The notes under the pieces were generated by a model. That model saw only the letters and a program-made list of their open reading frames with translations. It had not been told where the DNA came from and made no database searches. 40,954 nt of DNA from Deltaproteobacteria bacterium. Lineage in GTDB: Bacteria > Desulfobacterota > Syntrophia > Syntrophales > UBA2210. The stretch's first letter is position 1; the number at the start of each line of letters is the position of its first letter. Both the position numbers and the translations under genes were made by a program. The DNA lies in the NCBI GenBank assembly GCA_016933215.1, contig JAFGBH010000083.1, positions 1-40,954 on the forward strand. Reading direction: 5' to 3'. Positions 6,757 to 14,922 of the stretch are shown in pieces.

Positions 6757-8085
6757 ATGAAACATGACAAATGTCAGGATTTGACCAAAAAGTTTAATGC
6801 GATTTTCCCCGGAGGACACAGTAACTTTAGAGTCCCCTTCGAGGCAACGCAGAACAGGATATTCATAACAAAGGCCGAGGGGAGCCATCTCTGGGATGCC
6901 GACGGGAATGAGTACATCGATTACATGGGCGCGATGGGACCGAACATCCTCGGCCATCGACACCCCGACTATATTCAGGCGCTGAAGGAGTATCTTGATG
7001 AGATGTCCTTATCCGTCGGTTCGGGAATACTTTTCACTCCCGCCGACATAGAACTGGGCGAAAAAATCATCAAACATATCCCCTGTGCGGAAAAGGTAAA
7101 ATTCTGCCTTTCGGGCACCGAGGCAGTCCAGATGGCAATACGCCTCGCCCGCGCGTATACGGGGCGGCCTTACTTCATACGATTTGAAAGCCACTATCAC
7201 GGATGGCTCGATAATGTTCTGGGGGGTGTGATCAATCCCGATACCGATACCAAACCTTTCGGTGTCGATAATCCCGATCTCGATCTCGTGACCTATACCC
7301 AGGGGAGAAACCCCAAGGCCCTCGAAGAATCCTTTGTTCTGCCCTGGAATGATGTCGAGCGGCTCGAAGAAGTACTGGAAAAATATGGCGAGGAAGTGGC
7401 GATAATCCACTTCGAGGGAATCGTGTGCAACCACTTCGGGATGATGCCGAAACCTGGCTTTGTTGAGAAGATTCGAGAACTGTGCACAAAATACGGCATC
7501 GTTATGAGTATGGACGAGGTCATCACCGGCTTCAGGCTTGGTCTCGGCGGTGCCCAGGGATATCTCGGCGTGACACCCGATATTGCAACATTCGGGAAGG
7601 CAATGGCCGGTGGCGTCCCCCTTTCCGCCGTTGTGGGAAAGGCCGAAATTCTCAATCAACTTCAGGATGGGACGGTCCTCGGTCCCGGCACCTTTAACGG
7701 AAATCCCTTCGCCGTGAAAGCGTCACTCACCACCCTCTCGATCCTGGAGAGAGATAACGGTGCCTCTTACGATGAAATGTGGCGGGTACAAAATCGCCTG
7801 ATGGATGGCCTGAGAGACCTTGCTCAAAAGTACAGCATCCCCGTTCTGATCCATGGATTGACCGGGGTTTTCCACACCCTCTTCGGTATCACGACAGACG
7901 CCATTTACACCGATGCCGACCTGGAGGACTTCGACCTGAATCTTCTTTACAGTTTCTGGCCTAAAATGCACGAGGAGGGCATCATCGTCATGGCAGGAGG
8001 CAGGTGGTACATGACGATGTCACACACCGATGAGGATGTTGACAGGACGCTCGAAGCCGCCGACAAGACCATGGGCACAATGTAA
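6757..8085 (+). CDS. Class III PLP aminotransferase, glutamate-1-semialdehyde aminomutase-like
   Basis: 442 residues of fold-type I PLP enzyme. It carries SGTEA (phosphate binding), HYHGW, the cofactor aspartate in MDEVITGFR (D253 from this start), the Schiff-base lysine in TFGKAMAGG (K281) and GTFNGNP. These resemble glutamate-1-semialdehyde 2,1-aminomutase, but the N-terminal PGGHSNFRVP differs from the HemL PGGVNSPVR, so it may use another amino donor or acceptor. Start chosen at 6757 because GGGGGG (6746-6751) fits it; the earlier ATG at 6730 overlaps the regulator stop and lacks a ribosome site. It is probably cotranscribed with the regulator. A role in heme or heme d1 synthesis under an FNR-type protein is conceivable but unproven. 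Confidence 0.85.
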   Translation: MKHDKCQDLTKKFNAIFPGGHSNFRVPFEATQNRIFITKAEGSHLWDADGNEYIDYMGAMGPNILGHRHPDYIQALKEYLDEMSLSVGSGILFTPADIELGEKIIKHIPCAEKVKFCLSGTEAVQMAIRLARAYTGRPYFIRFESHYHGWLDNVLGGVINPDTDTKPFGVDNPDLDLVTYTQGRNPKALEESFVLPWNDVERLEEVLEKYGEEVAIIHFEGIVCNHFGMMPKPGFVEKIRELCTKYGIVMSMDEVITGFRLGLGGAQGYLGVTPDIATFGKAMAGGVPLSAVVGKAEILNQLQDGTVLGPGTFNGNPFAVKASLTTLSILERDNGASYDEMWRVQNRLMDGLRDLAQKYSIPVLIHGLTGVFHTLFGITTDAIYTDADLEDFDLNLLYSFWPKMHEEGIIVMAGGRWYMTMSHTDEDVDRTLEAADKTMGTM

Positions 8086-8168
8086 GTTTCGGAAACTATC
8101 TCCTTCCAATACCCTGCCTCGCAGCATGAGAATACTATTTACGGTATTATAGTAAGCGGAGGATATTT

Positions 8169-8810
8169 ATGCCCAGGCGCATCATCGAAGATCACCAGGA
8201 AGATTTTTTCTCGGGCCTCGAAAACGCTCGAAAATATGCAGAAGAGGCAGAAAAATCCTCAAAAATGCGATTCAGGGGTTTCCTGAAGAGACTACTCGAG
8301 AGCAATGTAAAGGGAAGATATCTGGAGGTCGGAGCCGGGTCCGGTATCCTGGCAACGATGATTGCAGAAAATGACAGAGATCTATCAATCACGGCCTTAG
8401 ACATCTCTTCAGACATGGTTTCAGTTGCAGGTGAATATATAGAGAAGAAGGGCCTGCAATCGCAGATACTGCCAATCACGGGAAATATAGAAGATGACGA
8501 ATTTATCCAGTTTCAGGATAAATTCGATTTCATCTACTCAACCTTTTCACTGCACCACTGGAAGAATCCGAAAACTGTCATTCGCAACCTGATGCACCTC
8601 CTAAATGACGGGGGAAAAGTGATGATATACGACCTCAAAAGGGTGTGGTGGCTCTACTGGATACCGATTGAAAACGGTTTTTTCAAATCGATACGGGCCG
8701 CATACCAACCCGACGAGATCGAATCGATATTACGCGAGACGAATGTTACACAATATAAGATTGAGACCATTTCCCCCTTCTTCCTGCAAAATATTACCCT
8801 CTGGAAATAA
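8169..8810 (+). CDS. Class I SAM-dependent methyltransferase
   Basis: 213 residues. SAM-binding motif I is LEVGAGSGILA (about 57-67), the acidic end of strand 2 is ALDISSDM, and motif IV is FDFIYSTFSLHHW, matching the Methyltransf_11/25 group. The substrate cannot be read from sequence. The extended C-terminal part with WWLYWIP suggests a hydrophobic or membrane-proximal acceptor (inference). GCGGAGG precedes the ATG. It is 83 bases downstream of the aminotransferase, so it may be read from the same promoter, and is closed by a strong terminator. Confidence 0.88.
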   Translation: MPRRIIEDHQEDFFSGLENARKYAEEAEKSSKMRFRGFLKRLLESNVKGRYLEVGAGSGILATMIAENDRDLSITALDISSDMVSVAGEYIEKKGLQSQILPITGNIEDDEFIQFQDKFDFIYSTFSLHHWKNPKTVIRNLMHLLNDGGKVMIYDLKRVWWLYWIPIENGFFKSIRAAYQPDEIESILRETNVTQYKIETISPFFLQNITLWK

Positions 8811-8863
8811 TACCAATGAAGTTCAGTGTTTAATAATGGCACTCCCGTTTTTGATTACAAACC

Positions 8864-8917
8864 AAAAAAAAGATCAGATACCGGAAAAAGGAGTTAAACC
8901 GAATCTGATCTTTTTTA
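8864..8917 (+). terminator. Strong symmetrical rho-independent terminator
   Basis: AAAAAAAGATCAGAT pairs with ATCTGATCTTTTTT across a 22-base loop. A-tract and T-tract are symmetrical, so it could act in both directions. It follows the methyltransferase stop by about 50 bases. Confidence 0.9.
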
Positions 8918-9064
8918 AATTACAATCTGTATTGGTTGATATTATATAAAGCAATGTCCATGCCATATTTTTTCACAGAAAGAAGTATATTTATAAGCAA
9001 CTGATATCTATAGTCATTATACCATCTGTTATCGCCGCCAAGAAACCACCCTCAAACATGAAAG

Positions 9065-9081
9065 TGGATACATGGTATCCA
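9065..9081. repeat. Perfect short inverted repeat
   Basis: TGGATAC, ATG, GTATCCA: a 7-bp perfect arm either side of three bases, followed by the related GTGGATATATGTATACAT. It may be an operator or part of a lost element. No gene starts nearby. Confidence 0.35.
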
Positions 9082-9124
9082 GATAGGGTGGATATATGTA
9101 TACATAGTATTCAAGAACGGCCCA

Positions 9125-9240
9125 TTGAAGCTCCCCGCAACTTGTTGCGGGGAATCTCCATTGTTAAGGAAAAAGTTTGTTTTATATTCGCTCGCTAACC
9201 CCGCCGCAAGCAGCTGGGAATGCGCTCGCTGTTCAATTCA
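9125..9240 (+). repeat. Interspersed repeat, family A copy 3 (most compact copy)
   Basis: Begins TTGAAGCTCCCCGC. Hairpin 1 is CCCCGCAAC-TT-GTTGCGGGG, nine perfect pairs (9133-9152). An AT-rich spacer of about 35 bases follows, then CGCTCGCT, hairpin 2 (CCCCGCCGCAAGCAGCTGGG, slightly decayed), CGCTCGCT again and GTTCAATTCA. At about 116 bases this is probably closest to the unexpanded unit. Confidence 0.8.
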
Positions 9241-9766
9241 AATTATCGCCACAGGGAACAACAATGCCTTTATGGCACGCCACGGTCTGTCAAAATGTCA
9301 TTTCAAATGTCATATTGGCATGTAATAAGAATTTGGACTATGGCTCTCAGCTTCGAAATCAAGTCACTCTTGACATTGCGAGATGTCCGTCTTACTATTC
9401 GTTGCACCTTTCGACCGGAGCTTGTCCTTCATGAAACACCTCATTTCAGTGAAGGTCTCACGTCTGCAAGATTGCTCTGAGTCTCTCAGGCAGAGATAAC
9501 AAACGTAAATGCGGGAGCTCTTTGTTACGAATTCTGAGGTCAAATCTTTATCTTTGAAAGCTCGTGCTGTGAGCAAACGTGATCAATTATCATATGAAGT
9601 TTTGCATGCCTTCACCACAATCAGATCCAACGGTTTCAGAAAGTACCCTGTACATGCCATTTAATTCCCTGCCCTCTGAACATTCGCCTCAAATATAGCA
9701 TGAGGCATTACCAGACGATTCTTAACTGATTTAAAACCCATGAAATATCATCGAAGATTGAATTCC

Positions 9767-9828
9767 TGCCAAAGATAAGTGGAAACTTTGGCAATAACTG
9801 AGACATCAGGTCTTGCTAAAAAGGCAAG
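9767..9828 (+). promoter_or_regulatory. Two hairpins in the leader of the S1-domain gene
   Basis: TGCCAAAG pairs perfectly with CTTTGGCA (9767-9774 with 9786-9793). CTTGC pairs with GCAAG (9812-9816 with 9824-9828). They end 60 bases before the start codon of a ribosomal-protein-S1-like gene. E. coli S1 represses its own translation through leader hairpins, so autogenous control is possible here. I do not recognise a known riboswitch. Confidence 0.35.
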
Positions 9829-9887
9829 GGGTGTAGTATGTGACCGCGATGTAATCGTTTCAATTATGATGAGGTGAATAAAAGAAT

Positions 9888-11114
9888 ATGACAGATGAAG
9901 ATAAAAACAACGAAATATCATTTGAAGAACTCCTGAAAGAGAGCAGCACCCTTGAAACCGGGTGGATGGAACCGGGGCAGCGTATGGAAGCCCGAATCGT
10001 TGACATTGCAACCGACTGGATATTTCTTGACCTTGGCGGTAAGAGCGAGGGGTACCTGGACAAAAAAGAATTTCTCGATGAAGACGGCAACTGCACGGTA
10101 GAGATCGGCGATACGGTCACGGCTTATTTCCTGTCGTCGCGCCATAACGAAATGCTTTTTACCACCCGGATTACCAGCAGCGAGGCGGGACGAAACTTTC
10201 TCGAACATGCCTGGCATGGCAAAATCCCCGTTGACGGTCTGGTGGAAAAGGAAATAAAGGGCGGCTTTCAGATAAAAATAGCCGGTGACACCCAAGCCTT
10301 CTGTCCCTTTTCGCTGATGGGACTTCGGCGGGTGGAAGATTCTTCCGAATACATAGGGCAACGCATGTCCTTTTTGATTGCCGAATATAGTGAAGAGGGC
10401 CGAAACATTATCCTTTCACACAGGGCCATCCTGGAAACTGAATTGCGTGTGAAAATAGAGGCACTTAAAGAGGAATTGCAGGAAGGCATGAAGATCACAG
10501 GCACGGTGGCGTCTATCCAGAAATTTGGGGCCTTTCTCGACATCGGTGGCATTCAGGGCCTGCTTCCCATTTCGGAGATCGGGTGGGGACGGGTCGATAA
10601 TGTAAACGATGTTCTCTCCGTCGGCCAGGAGATGGAAGTGATGATCCTGAAACTGGACTGGGAAAATGACCGTATATCCCTCAGTATCAAAGCGACACTC
10701 CCCAATCCCTGGGAAAAGGTCGAAGAAAAATACACCGCAGGATCTTCCCATGTGGGAACGGTGGCACGACTGACAAAATTCGGGGCCTTTGTGACCCTTG
10801 AAGGGGGCGTGGACGGTCTCATTCATATCTCAAAGCTGGGCGCCGGGAAACGCATCAATCATCCCGGTGAAGTCCTGGAGCAGGGACAGTCTCTGGAGGT
10901 GACCGTCGAATCGGTTGACCTGGAGAAGAAACGCCTCTCGCTGAAGCTGGCTCAGGAAGAAAAAGGCGCTGATAAAACAGAAGCGGCCGATACCGAAGAT
11001 TATAAGGCATACATGGGAACAACGCCCGCTTCGATGGGAACGTTCGGCGACATTCTCAAGGAAAAACTCGCCCAGGCGGCTCAAAAGAAGAAGAAAACGA
11101 AGGCAAAAAAGTAG
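9888..11114 (+). CDS. Ribosomal protein S1-like protein with four S1 RNA-binding domains
   Basis: 408 residues with four OB-fold S1 repeats at roughly 27-98, 110-185, 198-273 and 285-358. The third and fourth are canonical, with KFGAFLDIGGIQGLLPISE and KFGAFVTLEGGVDGLIHISK. The second is divergent. A lysine-rich tail (KKKKTKAKK) could bind RNA. It is shorter than the six-domain S1 of E. coli and resembles the four-domain forms of other phyla. It probably binds mRNA and aids translation; whether it is the main ribosomal S1 here cannot be told. GAGGTG lies upstream of the ATG. Confidence 0.88.
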   Translation: MTDEDKNNEISFEELLKESSTLETGWMEPGQRMEARIVDIATDWIFLDLGGKSEGYLDKKEFLDEDGNCTVEIGDTVTAYFLSSRHNEMLFTTRITSSEAGRNFLEHAWHGKIPVDGLVEKEIKGGFQIKIAGDTQAFCPFSLMGLRRVEDSSEYIGQRMSFLIAEYSEEGRNIILSHRAILETELRVKIEALKEELQEGMKITGTVASIQKFGAFLDIGGIQGLLPISEIGWGRVDNVNDVLSVGQEMEVMILKLDWENDRISLSIKATLPNPWEKVEEKYTAGSSHVGTVARLTKFGAFVTLEGGVDGLIHISKLGAGKRINHPGEVLEQGQSLEVTVESVDLEKKRLSLKLAQEEKGADKTEAADTEDYKAYMGTTPASMGTFGDILKEKLAQAAQKKKKTKAKK

Positions 11115-11252
11115 CCCAATCGGATATAATAGTTCCGGAACCTCTGCCGAATATGTATACATTAAATCTCATGAGAACGAAGGGGCGTTTTAGTCCTATG
11201 TCAGTGCATACTTTTATTACAAAGTGAAACAAAAACATGAGAATGTAATGTC

Positions 11253-11879
11253 ATGAAAGAAAAAATCACCACTAATCATTTCGAGAAACTGAGGGTTTTG
11301 GGCGTCGGCGGAAGTCCACGGGCCGGGGGAAATTCGGATGCGCTCGTGAGGCAGATCCTGCAAGGTGTCCGAGAAAAGGATATCGCCACCGAGGCGATTC
11401 ACCTGAGGGATTACTCCTTTGAACCCTGTATCGGATGCGAAAAGTGCAGAAAGGACGAGATCTGCACGGGCCTCAATGACGGAATGCATCTGATCTATCC
11501 GAAGATAGTGGAATCACAGGGCCTCGTTCTGATATCGCCGACTCATAATTATAATATCACCGCCTGGGTCAAGGCCTTCATCGACCGTCTCTACTGTTTT
11601 TATACCTATGACAATAATCGCCCGAGAGGATGGACGAGCCGCCTGAACGGTCAGGGCCGCAAAGCGGTCATCGCGGCAGTATGCGAGCAGGAAACCAAAA
11701 AAGATATGGGAATGACACTGGAGGCGATGCGCCTTCCCCTGGAGGCACTCGGATATGAAATCATCGACGAATTGCCCGTCTTCGGTCTATTTGACAAGGG
11801 GGCCGTCAAAAAGGAAGAGAAAATAATGGCGAAGGCGAGAGCCGTGGGATTGAATCTGGCGTCATCCCTCCTGACATAA
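11253..11879 (+). CDS. Iron-sulfur flavoprotein, NADPH-dependent FMN reductase family
   Basis: 208-residue flavodoxin-like protein. The FMN phosphate loop is GGSPRAGGNSD (19-29). A compact cysteine cluster C59-x2-C62-x2-C65-x5-C71 matches the [4Fe-4S] motif of archaeal and clostridial Isf proteins, and SPTHNYNITAWVKAFIDR is the second flavin-contact region. Isf proteins pass electrons between ferredoxin and small acceptors such as oxygen or peroxide; the partner here is unknown. No clear Shine-Dalgarno precedes the ATG, but an earlier in-phase ATG is followed at once by a stop, so 11253 is the only reasonable start. It lies 138 bases after the S1 gene and 48 before the next gene. Confidence 0.88.
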   Translation: MKEKITTNHFEKLRVLGVGGSPRAGGNSDALVRQILQGVREKDIATEAIHLRDYSFEPCIGCEKCRKDEICTGLNDGMHLIYPKIVESQGLVLISPTHNYNITAWVKAFIDRLYCFYTYDNNRPRGWTSRLNGQGRKAVIAAVCEQETKKDMGMTLEAMRLPLEALGYEIIDELPVFGLFDKGAVKKEEKIMAKARAVGLNLASSLLT

Positions 11880-11927
11880 TATTTTAAGAAAGCTACAACC
11901 GACAAACGTAAGAAGGAGTTTTTAGAG

Positions 11928-12329
11928 ATGATGACGAAAGAAGAAGCGAAAGAGTTTGCCTCGAGATGGCTCCCGGCATGGACGGGAAACGAGCCGGAGA
12001 AGCTGGCAGATTTCTATTCAGACGATGTCTTGTACCTTGATCCCGTCATACCGGACGGCGTAAGGGGTAAGGACCAGCTCATCTCCTATTTTCGGAAGCT
12101 CCTCGCGCAGAATCCCGACTGGGTCTGGACGCAGATCGAGCCGATCCCGATGGAGGGCGGTTTCCTCAACAAGTGGCTGGCAAAAATACCGGTTGGAGAT
12201 AAGGTATTGGAGTTCGTCGGCGTCTGTTTCGTCCAGTTTGATGATGCAGGAAAAATAAAGCGAAACGAAGTCTACTTCGATCGCACGGATCTGGTATCAG
12301 CGATCTATAACTACAAAAACTCTCAATAA
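11928..12329 (+). CDS. NTF2-like (SnoaL-type) small protein
   Basis: 133 residues with the cone-shaped NTF2-like fold pattern: N-terminal helix with WLPAWTGNEPEKLADFYSDDVLYLDP, then the G-K-D/E-Q-L motif (RGKDQLISYF) and a C-terminal sheet with FVGVCFVQFDDAGKI and NEVYFDR. Members include polyketide cyclases, steroid isomerases and many of unknown function. No catalytic residues can be assigned with confidence. AAGGAG precedes tandem ATGs at 11928 and 11931. Its position 48 bases after the iron-sulfur flavoprotein suggests cotranscription. Confidence 0.75.
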   Translation: MMTKEEAKEFASRWLPAWTGNEPEKLADFYSDDVLYLDPVIPDGVRGKDQLISYFRKLLAQNPDWVWTQIEPIPMEGGFLNKWLAKIPVGDKVLEFVGVCFVQFDDAGKIKRNEVYFDRTDLVSAIYNYKNSQ

Positions 12330-12384
12330 ACGGAAACGCGGGCTCGTCCTGCGAAATTCCTGCCGGCGGGCACAGAATGAATGG

Positions 12385-12415
12385 CCGGGGGAGTTAAACA
12401 GACAACTCGCCCCGG
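12385..12415. terminator. GC-rich hairpin between converging genes
   Basis: CCGGGGGAGTT pairs with AACTCGCCCCGG, with one bulged base. It lies between the stops of the NTF2-like gene (+) and citrate synthase (-). There is no long T-run, so termination by this hairpin alone is uncertain. Confidence 0.4.
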
Positions 12416-12465
12416 ACCGTGGTTTCTGATGGAGGCCTCACTCAAACGGGAAAGATCTCCCCTTT

Positions 12466-13767
12466 TTACTTATTTCCCTTTTTTCTTTCGTTGACGGGAA
12501 CATAATCCCTCTTGTCGTGACCCAGATAGACCTGGCGGGGTCGATGAAGCTTGCCCTTGGGATCTTCCCTGCTTTCCTTCCACTGACTGATCCATCCCGG
12601 CAGTCTGCCAATGGCGAACATGACGGTAAACATATTGAGGGGGATTCCAATTGTCCTCAAAAGGATGCCGCTGTAAAAATCGACATTGGGATAAAGCCTG
12701 TTATCGATAAAGAAGCTGTCCTTCAGTGCCACCTCTTCCAATTTCTTTGCAATATCGAGGAGAGGATCGTTAATGTTCTTCTTTTGAAGCAGCTTGTCAC
12801 ACATCTTCTTCATAATCCGACCACGTGGATCGTAGTTTTTGTATACGCTGTGTCCAAACCCCATAAGAAGAAAAGGGTCTTTTTTGTCTTTCGCCCTCGC
12901 CACAAAAGGAGCGGGGTCCCCGCCACTCTCATGGATTACCTGGAACATCTCCACCACTGCCTGATTTGCCCCTCCATGCAGAGGTCCCCAGAGCGCACTG
13001 ATACCTGCAGAAATGGCGGCGTAGAGATTCACTTGGGCGCTCCCCACCAATCGAACAGCCGATGTGGAGCAATTCTGTTCATGGTCCGCATGAAGCACCC
13101 AGAACAGATTGAGGGCCCGAACAAAATCCTCGTCAATCATATACGGACGGACAGGCGTATCAAACATCATATTCAGGAAGTTGGCACAATAGCTGAAAAG
13201 ATATGACGGATACACAACCTTTTGTCCCTGGGATATCCTGTAGGACATGGCCGCCATTGTCCTTAATTTGGAAAGGAGACGTGCCAATGTTTTGTCGATA
13301 TCTTCTTTCTCCGATTCTTCCGGTATCTCCGGATATAAGGCCCTCATGGCATTAACCATCGACGCCAGGATATTCATCGGGTGAGCCCCGCGGGGGAAAT
13401 GCTCAAAAAAGTTGCGCATCTCCTCATGGATAAGAGAATGATTGTTCAGCATGAGAGAAAATTCATTCAGTTCCTCTGCCGTGGGCAAATCGCCATTAAT
13501 GAGCAGATAGGCCGTTTCCACAAAGGTTGAATGCTCTGCAAGCTGCTCTATGGGGATTCCTCTGTATCTCAGAATACCCTCATCGCCGTTCATATATGAG
13601 ATGCTGCTCTCGCAACTCCCTGTATTCCCGTATCCTGGATCAAGCGTTATCAGGCCCGTGTCCTTATGAAGTCTGGAGATATCGAGAGCCATTTCTCCCT
13701 CTCGTCCGACTACAATAGGCAACTCATAGGTTCTTCCATCCACAATCAGTTTCGCTGTCTTTCCCAT
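12466..13767 (-). CDS. gltA: Citrate synthase
   Basis: Condenses acetyl-CoA and oxaloacetate to citrate. 433 residues, the size of the hexameric gram-negative type II enzyme. Catalytic residues H264 (GPLHGGAN), H306 (GFGHSVYKNYDPR) and D363 (NVDFYSG) sit within one residue of the E. coli numbers. AAGGAG precedes the ATG. It is the last of four minus-strand genes here, but 141 bases separate it from the HypE-like gene, so it may have its own promoter. It supplies carbon skeletons for 2-oxoglutarate, the ligand of PII, which fits the nitrogen theme only loosely. Confidence 0.97.
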   Translation of the reverse strand: MGKTAKLIVDGRTYELPIVVGREGEMALDISRLHKDTGLITLDPGYGNTGSCESSISYMNGDEGILRYRGIPIEQLAEHSTFVETAYLLINGDLPTAEELNEFSLMLNNHSLIHEEMRNFFEHFPRGAHPMNILASMVNAMRALYPEIPEESEKEDIDKTLARLLSKLRTMAAMSYRISQGQKVVYPSYLFSYCANFLNMMFDTPVRPYMIDEDFVRALNLFWVLHADHEQNCSTSAVRLVGSAQVNLYAAISAGISALWGPLHGGANQAVVEMFQVIHESGGDPAPFVARAKDKKDPFLLMGFGHSVYKNYDPRGRIMKKMCDKLLQKKNINDPLLDIAKKLEEVALKDSFFIDNRLYPNVDFYSGILLRTIGIPLNMFTVMFAIGRLPGWISQWKESREDPKGKLHRPRQVYLGHDKRDYVPVNERKKGNK

Positions 13768-13908
13768 TTATTTCATACTCCTTTAGACCGAAGATTCAGT
13801 GATGAGAGTCTGTTGTGCACACCTTCTTCTGTTATCTGTAATGTATAAAAACAGGGGGGGTAACTGCTGGCGGCAACCAGACCCTGAAATTCTTTAGCTA
13901 AACGTGTT

Positions 13909-14916
13909 TCATCCGAAGATTCGCGAAAGCTCATCCTGATGATAGACGGGGAGTGGTTTCTCCACCCCATCTTGAATAAGTTTCATCCCCCTTCGCTGAC
14001 TCACCAAAACCCCTATTCGGGTTCCCGCAATACCGGCCGCTTTCAGTTTCGCAATTATTTCCTCCGACGCCGATGGTAATGCGGCAATGAGAAGTGAGCC
14101 CGAGGCAAATGTCCCTATGGCGTTAACTTTATAATAATCGCAGAGTGCCTTAGTTTCCTCGCTTATCGGGATATTGTCACCAAAGACCTCGACGCCGAGG
14201 CCGCTCGCACGAGCCATTTCATATATTCCGGTTGCGATTCCCCCCTCCGTCGGATCATGGAATGCATGGATACCGTCACAACCCGCGAGGGCGGCCACAT
14301 CCTTCACCACACCGATTCCCGGATCATAGAGATAGTTTTGCGCCCGGCTGATAAATGCTTCCGAAAAATGGGCACTCAGTTCCACCTCTTTTTCGCGAGA
14401 GATGATGGCAGTTGCCTCGATAGCGGCGGTTTTCGTCATGATCAGTTCATCGCCCTTCCTCGCCGCAGAGGTCGGCCTGAGTTCATCTTTCCTCGCCTCA
14501 CCCAGCATCTGACCTATCACGATGGGAGTGCCGACACCGGAAGTTACCTCCGTATGGCCGCCGCAGTAGGTTATTCCCAAAGCCTGACAGCTTTGAGATA
14601 TCTGAGAGAATATGTTTTCCAGATCGCCTTTGCTGCTTCCCTCGGGGATGAGGATTGTCGCCAGAAACCAGAGGGGAACTCCCCCCATTGATGCGATATC
14701 ATTGGCATTAATATTAACCGCATAAAAGCCTATCTCATCGGTAGCACAGGTTATCGGATCCGTTTTTGCTATGAGATAGTGATCTCTCATATCGATAACT
14801 GCCGCATCTTCACCAATTCCCGAACCCACAACAACACGATTGTTACTATAGGTATACTTGGCGAGGAGCTTCTCGAGAATGTTCATGTGAACCTTTCCGA
14901 CAGGGAGTTTATCCAT
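13909..14916 (-). CDS. AIR synthase-related protein, HypE-like but without the C-terminal cysteine
   Basis: 335-residue member of the PurM/HypE/ThiL/SelD ATP-binding fold. N-terminal part with GIGEDAAVID (metal-ATP aspartate) and NINANDIASMGGVP; C-terminal part with HDPTEGGIATGIYEMARASG, which matches the HypE pattern DPTRGGLA. True HypE ends in a PRxC tail whose cysteine carries the thiocarbamate or cyano group; this protein ends HQDELSRIFG, so it cannot do that step. It lies six bases downstream of an NCS1-type permease. A ThiL-like kinase role with the permease is one idea, but motifs are nearer HypE. Function unknown. Confidence 0.75.
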   Translation of the reverse strand: MDKLPVGKVHMNILEKLLAKYTYSNNRVVVGSGIGEDAAVIDMRDHYLIAKTDPITCATDEIGFYAVNINANDIASMGGVPLWFLATILIPEGSSKGDLENIFSQISQSCQALGITYCGGHTEVTSGVGTPIVIGQMLGEARKDELRPTSAARKGDELIMTKTAAIEATAIISREKEVELSAHFSEAFISRAQNYLYDPGIGVVKDVAALAGCDGIHAFHDPTEGGIATGIYEMARASGLGVEVFGDNIPISEETKALCDYYKVNAIGTFASGSLLIAALPSASEEIIAKLKAAGIAGTRIGVLVSQRRGMKLIQDGVEKPLPVYHQDELSRIFG

Positions 14917-14922
14917 ACTGCA

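Larger units (their letters stand above)
8918..9887. other. Nearly 1 kb without a recognisable gene
   Basis: Short open frames here have no ribosome sites or protein-like composition. Contents that can be seen: a perfect TGGATAC-ATG-GTATCCA palindrome (9065-9081), a family A repeat (9125-9240), and two hairpins in the leader of the S1 gene (9767-9828). Between 9241 and 9760 nothing is recognisable; it may be decayed coding sequence or an unknown RNA. Confidence 0.45.

Noticed and set aside
6757-8085. Naming the aminotransferase hemL
   Set aside because: N-terminal motif differs from HemL and no other heme gene is adjacent.
9767-9828. Known riboswitch (GEMM/c-di-GMP, preQ1, fluoride) before the S1 gene
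   Set aside because: The hairpins do not carry the conserved bases of these aptamers that I can recall.
10747-10765. TGGCACG inside the S1 gene as a sigma-54 promoter
   Set aside because: No TTGC at the required spacing, and it lies within coding sequence.
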